From assembly GCA_036785705.1 (NCBI GenBank), contig JAWUZG010000036.1:10659501-10723500 (forward strand): DNA of 64,000 nucleotides, written 5' to 3'. This stretch comes from Acanthornis magna. Taxonomy: Eukaryota; Chordata; Aves; Passeriformes; Acanthizidae. Position numbers and translations under genes: made by a program. This document shows positions 63,164 to 64,000 of the stretch, in pieces. The notes under the pieces are model-generated. The model had not been told where the DNA came from, ran no database searches, and saw only the letters and a list, made by a program, of their open reading frames with translations. Each line of letters begins with the position of its first letter. The first letter of the stretch is position 1.

Positions 63164-63292
63164 AGAGACTGCATTCAGAGCCTGACGTTCATTCAATAGA
63201 GCGATCATAAGCAGGCTGGCTAGTGCTCGCTCCCTCTCGCTACTCCCCCTCACGCTGTCTCTGCGTCTCTCTCACTCCCTGCTATACCGAGG

Positions 63293-63374
63293 ATGTTAAA
63301 TCAGAGAATCCACCCGGGCATGCTCTTAATCCTGATGTTTCTGTGCCACTTCATGGAAGATCATACAGTGCAGG
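63293..63374 (+). CDS. FST: Follistatin exon 1 (signal peptide), partial gene
   Basis: The exon encodes 27 residues beginning MLNQRIHPGMLLILMF and ending HFMEDHTVQ, plus the first base of a split codon. The layout is a signal peptide: a short basic/polar N-region, a hydrophobic core (MLLILMFLCHF) and a polar end. It closely resembles avian follistatin, whose first exon carries only the signal peptide; the HFMEDxxxQ ending is characteristic of FST. The donor is G|GTAAGA at 63374/63375, giving a phase-1 intron whose next bases should complete an Ala codon before the mature GNCW start. Mature FST is a secreted glycoprotein that binds activin, myostatin and some BMPs through follistatin domains. 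Those exons lie beyond the window. The ATG at 63293 is the first in a plausible context after the TATA-like box. Confidence 0.93.
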
Positions 63375-63381
63375 GTAAGAC

Positions 63382-63394
63382 CAGACTGTTTATT
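63382..63394 (+). promoter_or_regulatory. FST: Composite SMAD box and forkhead site in FST intron 1
   Basis: CAGACTGTTTATT: a CAGAC SMAD box directly joined to TGTTTATT, the reverse complement of the forkhead word AATAAACA. It begins 8 bp inside the intron, and an AGAC precedes it. Mammalian Fst is known to respond to activin through SMAD3 and FOXL2 acting on intron 1, so the layout fits. Binding here is inferred. Confidence 0.6.
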
Positions 63395-63854
63395 CGCAGA
63401 TATATTTCTTTATTATTACTATTGTTTTCTGTCTTTCGGGCACGGTTTAGTTTGCTTGCGGTATTAAACGCCTCTCTCCAAGGTCCAACAGAACAGAAGT
63501 TAACTGTGGGCATGGGATTGCTTTGTACCGAGGCGCAGAGGTGTCACTTAGATCCCTTTTTGATCTGATCTTCGCACTGCTCTGCAAAGGCACAGAGGAC
63601 AGCTAGGATATTTCTTGGTTTTTATTGTTATTATGCAGCATGAATGAAGAGCAGCATCGGGAGGGAACTTTCCCAGTCTCGGCTCCCGAATGAGTGCTCA
63701 AAGTTTGTTGGTAATTTAGCTCAGATTTTTATCTCGCCTGACTGAAGGGGAGGTGGTGATGGAGAACCCCACGATTACAGCTGACATTTTTAGAAACCAA
63801 TAAGTGGTCATTTTACTGACTTTAATATTGGGATTTCCTCCTCCTCCTCCTTTC

Positions 63855-63856
<2 letters not shown>

Positions 63857-63891
<35 letters not shown>
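63857..63891. repeat. T35 homopolymer in FST intron 1
   Basis: Uninterrupted T-run following a CTC-rich stretch ('ctcctcctcctttcac'). No attached retroposon recognised on the minus strand. Length may be inexact. Confidence 0.95.
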
Positions 63892-63892
<1 letters not shown>

Positions 63893-64000
63893 TGTTTGTG
63901 TCTGGGTAAATATTAGCGTTGTAAATTCTCCTGCACTGAAGAGTATGCTTAAATAAGTTGGTGGTTTGTTTTTTTCTTCCCCGTGCGAACAAAACAAACC

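Larger units (their letters stand above)
61246..63200 (+). promoter_or_regulatory. FST: CpG-rich promoter region of FST
   Basis: Two CpG-dense blocks (about 61250-61680 and 62100-63010) flank an AT-richer central part (61740-62090). The region ends about 90 bp before the FST start codon. It contains a TATA-like box, a GGGGCC run, forkhead and SMAD-type motifs, and GC boxes. CpG-island promoters are usual for FST in vertebrates. The open frames here, such as 62455-63129 on -, come from GC-rich composition. Confidence 0.8.
63375..64000 (+). other. FST: Start of FST intron 1
   Basis: Follows the GTAAGA donor and shows no further exon before the window ends. It holds a forkhead/SMAD composite motif near its start and a T35 run at 63857-63891. 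Frame 63293-63568 reads through the donor and ends at a stop inside the intron. Confidence 0.85.

Noticed and set aside
63293..63568. 91-residue frame reading on past the FST exon
   Set aside because: The G|GTAAGA donor at 63374/63375 marks the exon end and the rest is intron; the follistatin sequence stops exactly there.
1..64000. CRISPR arrays, operons, riboswitches or other bacterial systems
   Set aside because: No spaced direct-repeat arrays, no dense coding and no ribosome-binding sites; all the evidence points to an avian nuclear genome.

Overview
The window looks like about 64 kb of songbird (passerine) nuclear DNA. The evidence is: three 5'-truncated CR1 LINE copies; a tRNA-Ile-headed SINE with a CR1-type tail, resembling the passerine TguSINE1 family; an ERV-L-type provirus; a solo LTR of a second retroviral class; and a vertebrate first exon that reads as follistatin (FST). 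Nothing looks prokaryotic. Most open reading frames are short and accidental, or lie inside repeats.

Layout. 1-20420 is AT-rich intergenic DNA with microsatellites (a pure GAAG array at 2687-2919, a TA array at 12316-12358), faint ancient MIR/L3-like remnants, and three CR1 copies (7868-8088 +, 9618-10995 +, 15589-18530 -). The third CR1 carries two nested retroposons. 20421-28177 is a decayed ERV-L-like provirus on the minus strand, with LTRs at both ends and recognisable gag, pro, RT, RNase H and integrase remains. A 475-bp solo LTR with a perfect 6-bp target duplication splits its integrase. 28178-59971 is gene-free AT-rich sequence with small local rearrangements, hairpins and possible conserved non-coding blocks. 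59972-61245 is a GC-rich minisatellite in an unbroken 5-bp register. 61246-63292 is a CpG-rich promoter region with forkhead and SMAD-type motifs and a (GGGGCC)5 run. 63293-63374 is the first coding exon of FST, and the rest is the start of intron 1.

The only host gene supported is FST, a secreted antagonist of activin, myostatin and BMPs. Only its signal-peptide exon is in the window. In vertebrates FST lies beside a long gene-poor interval towards MOCS2, which fits the 60 kb of non-coding DNA upstream. The most useful observations are: a forkhead/SMAD composite motif 8 bp inside FST intron 1; an inverted SMAD-box pair followed by two overlapping palindromes upstream of the gene; the 5-bp-phased minisatellite next to the promoter; and provirus LTRs that are almost identical in U3 but about 11% diverged in R-U5. 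I found no convincing wholly new gene system.
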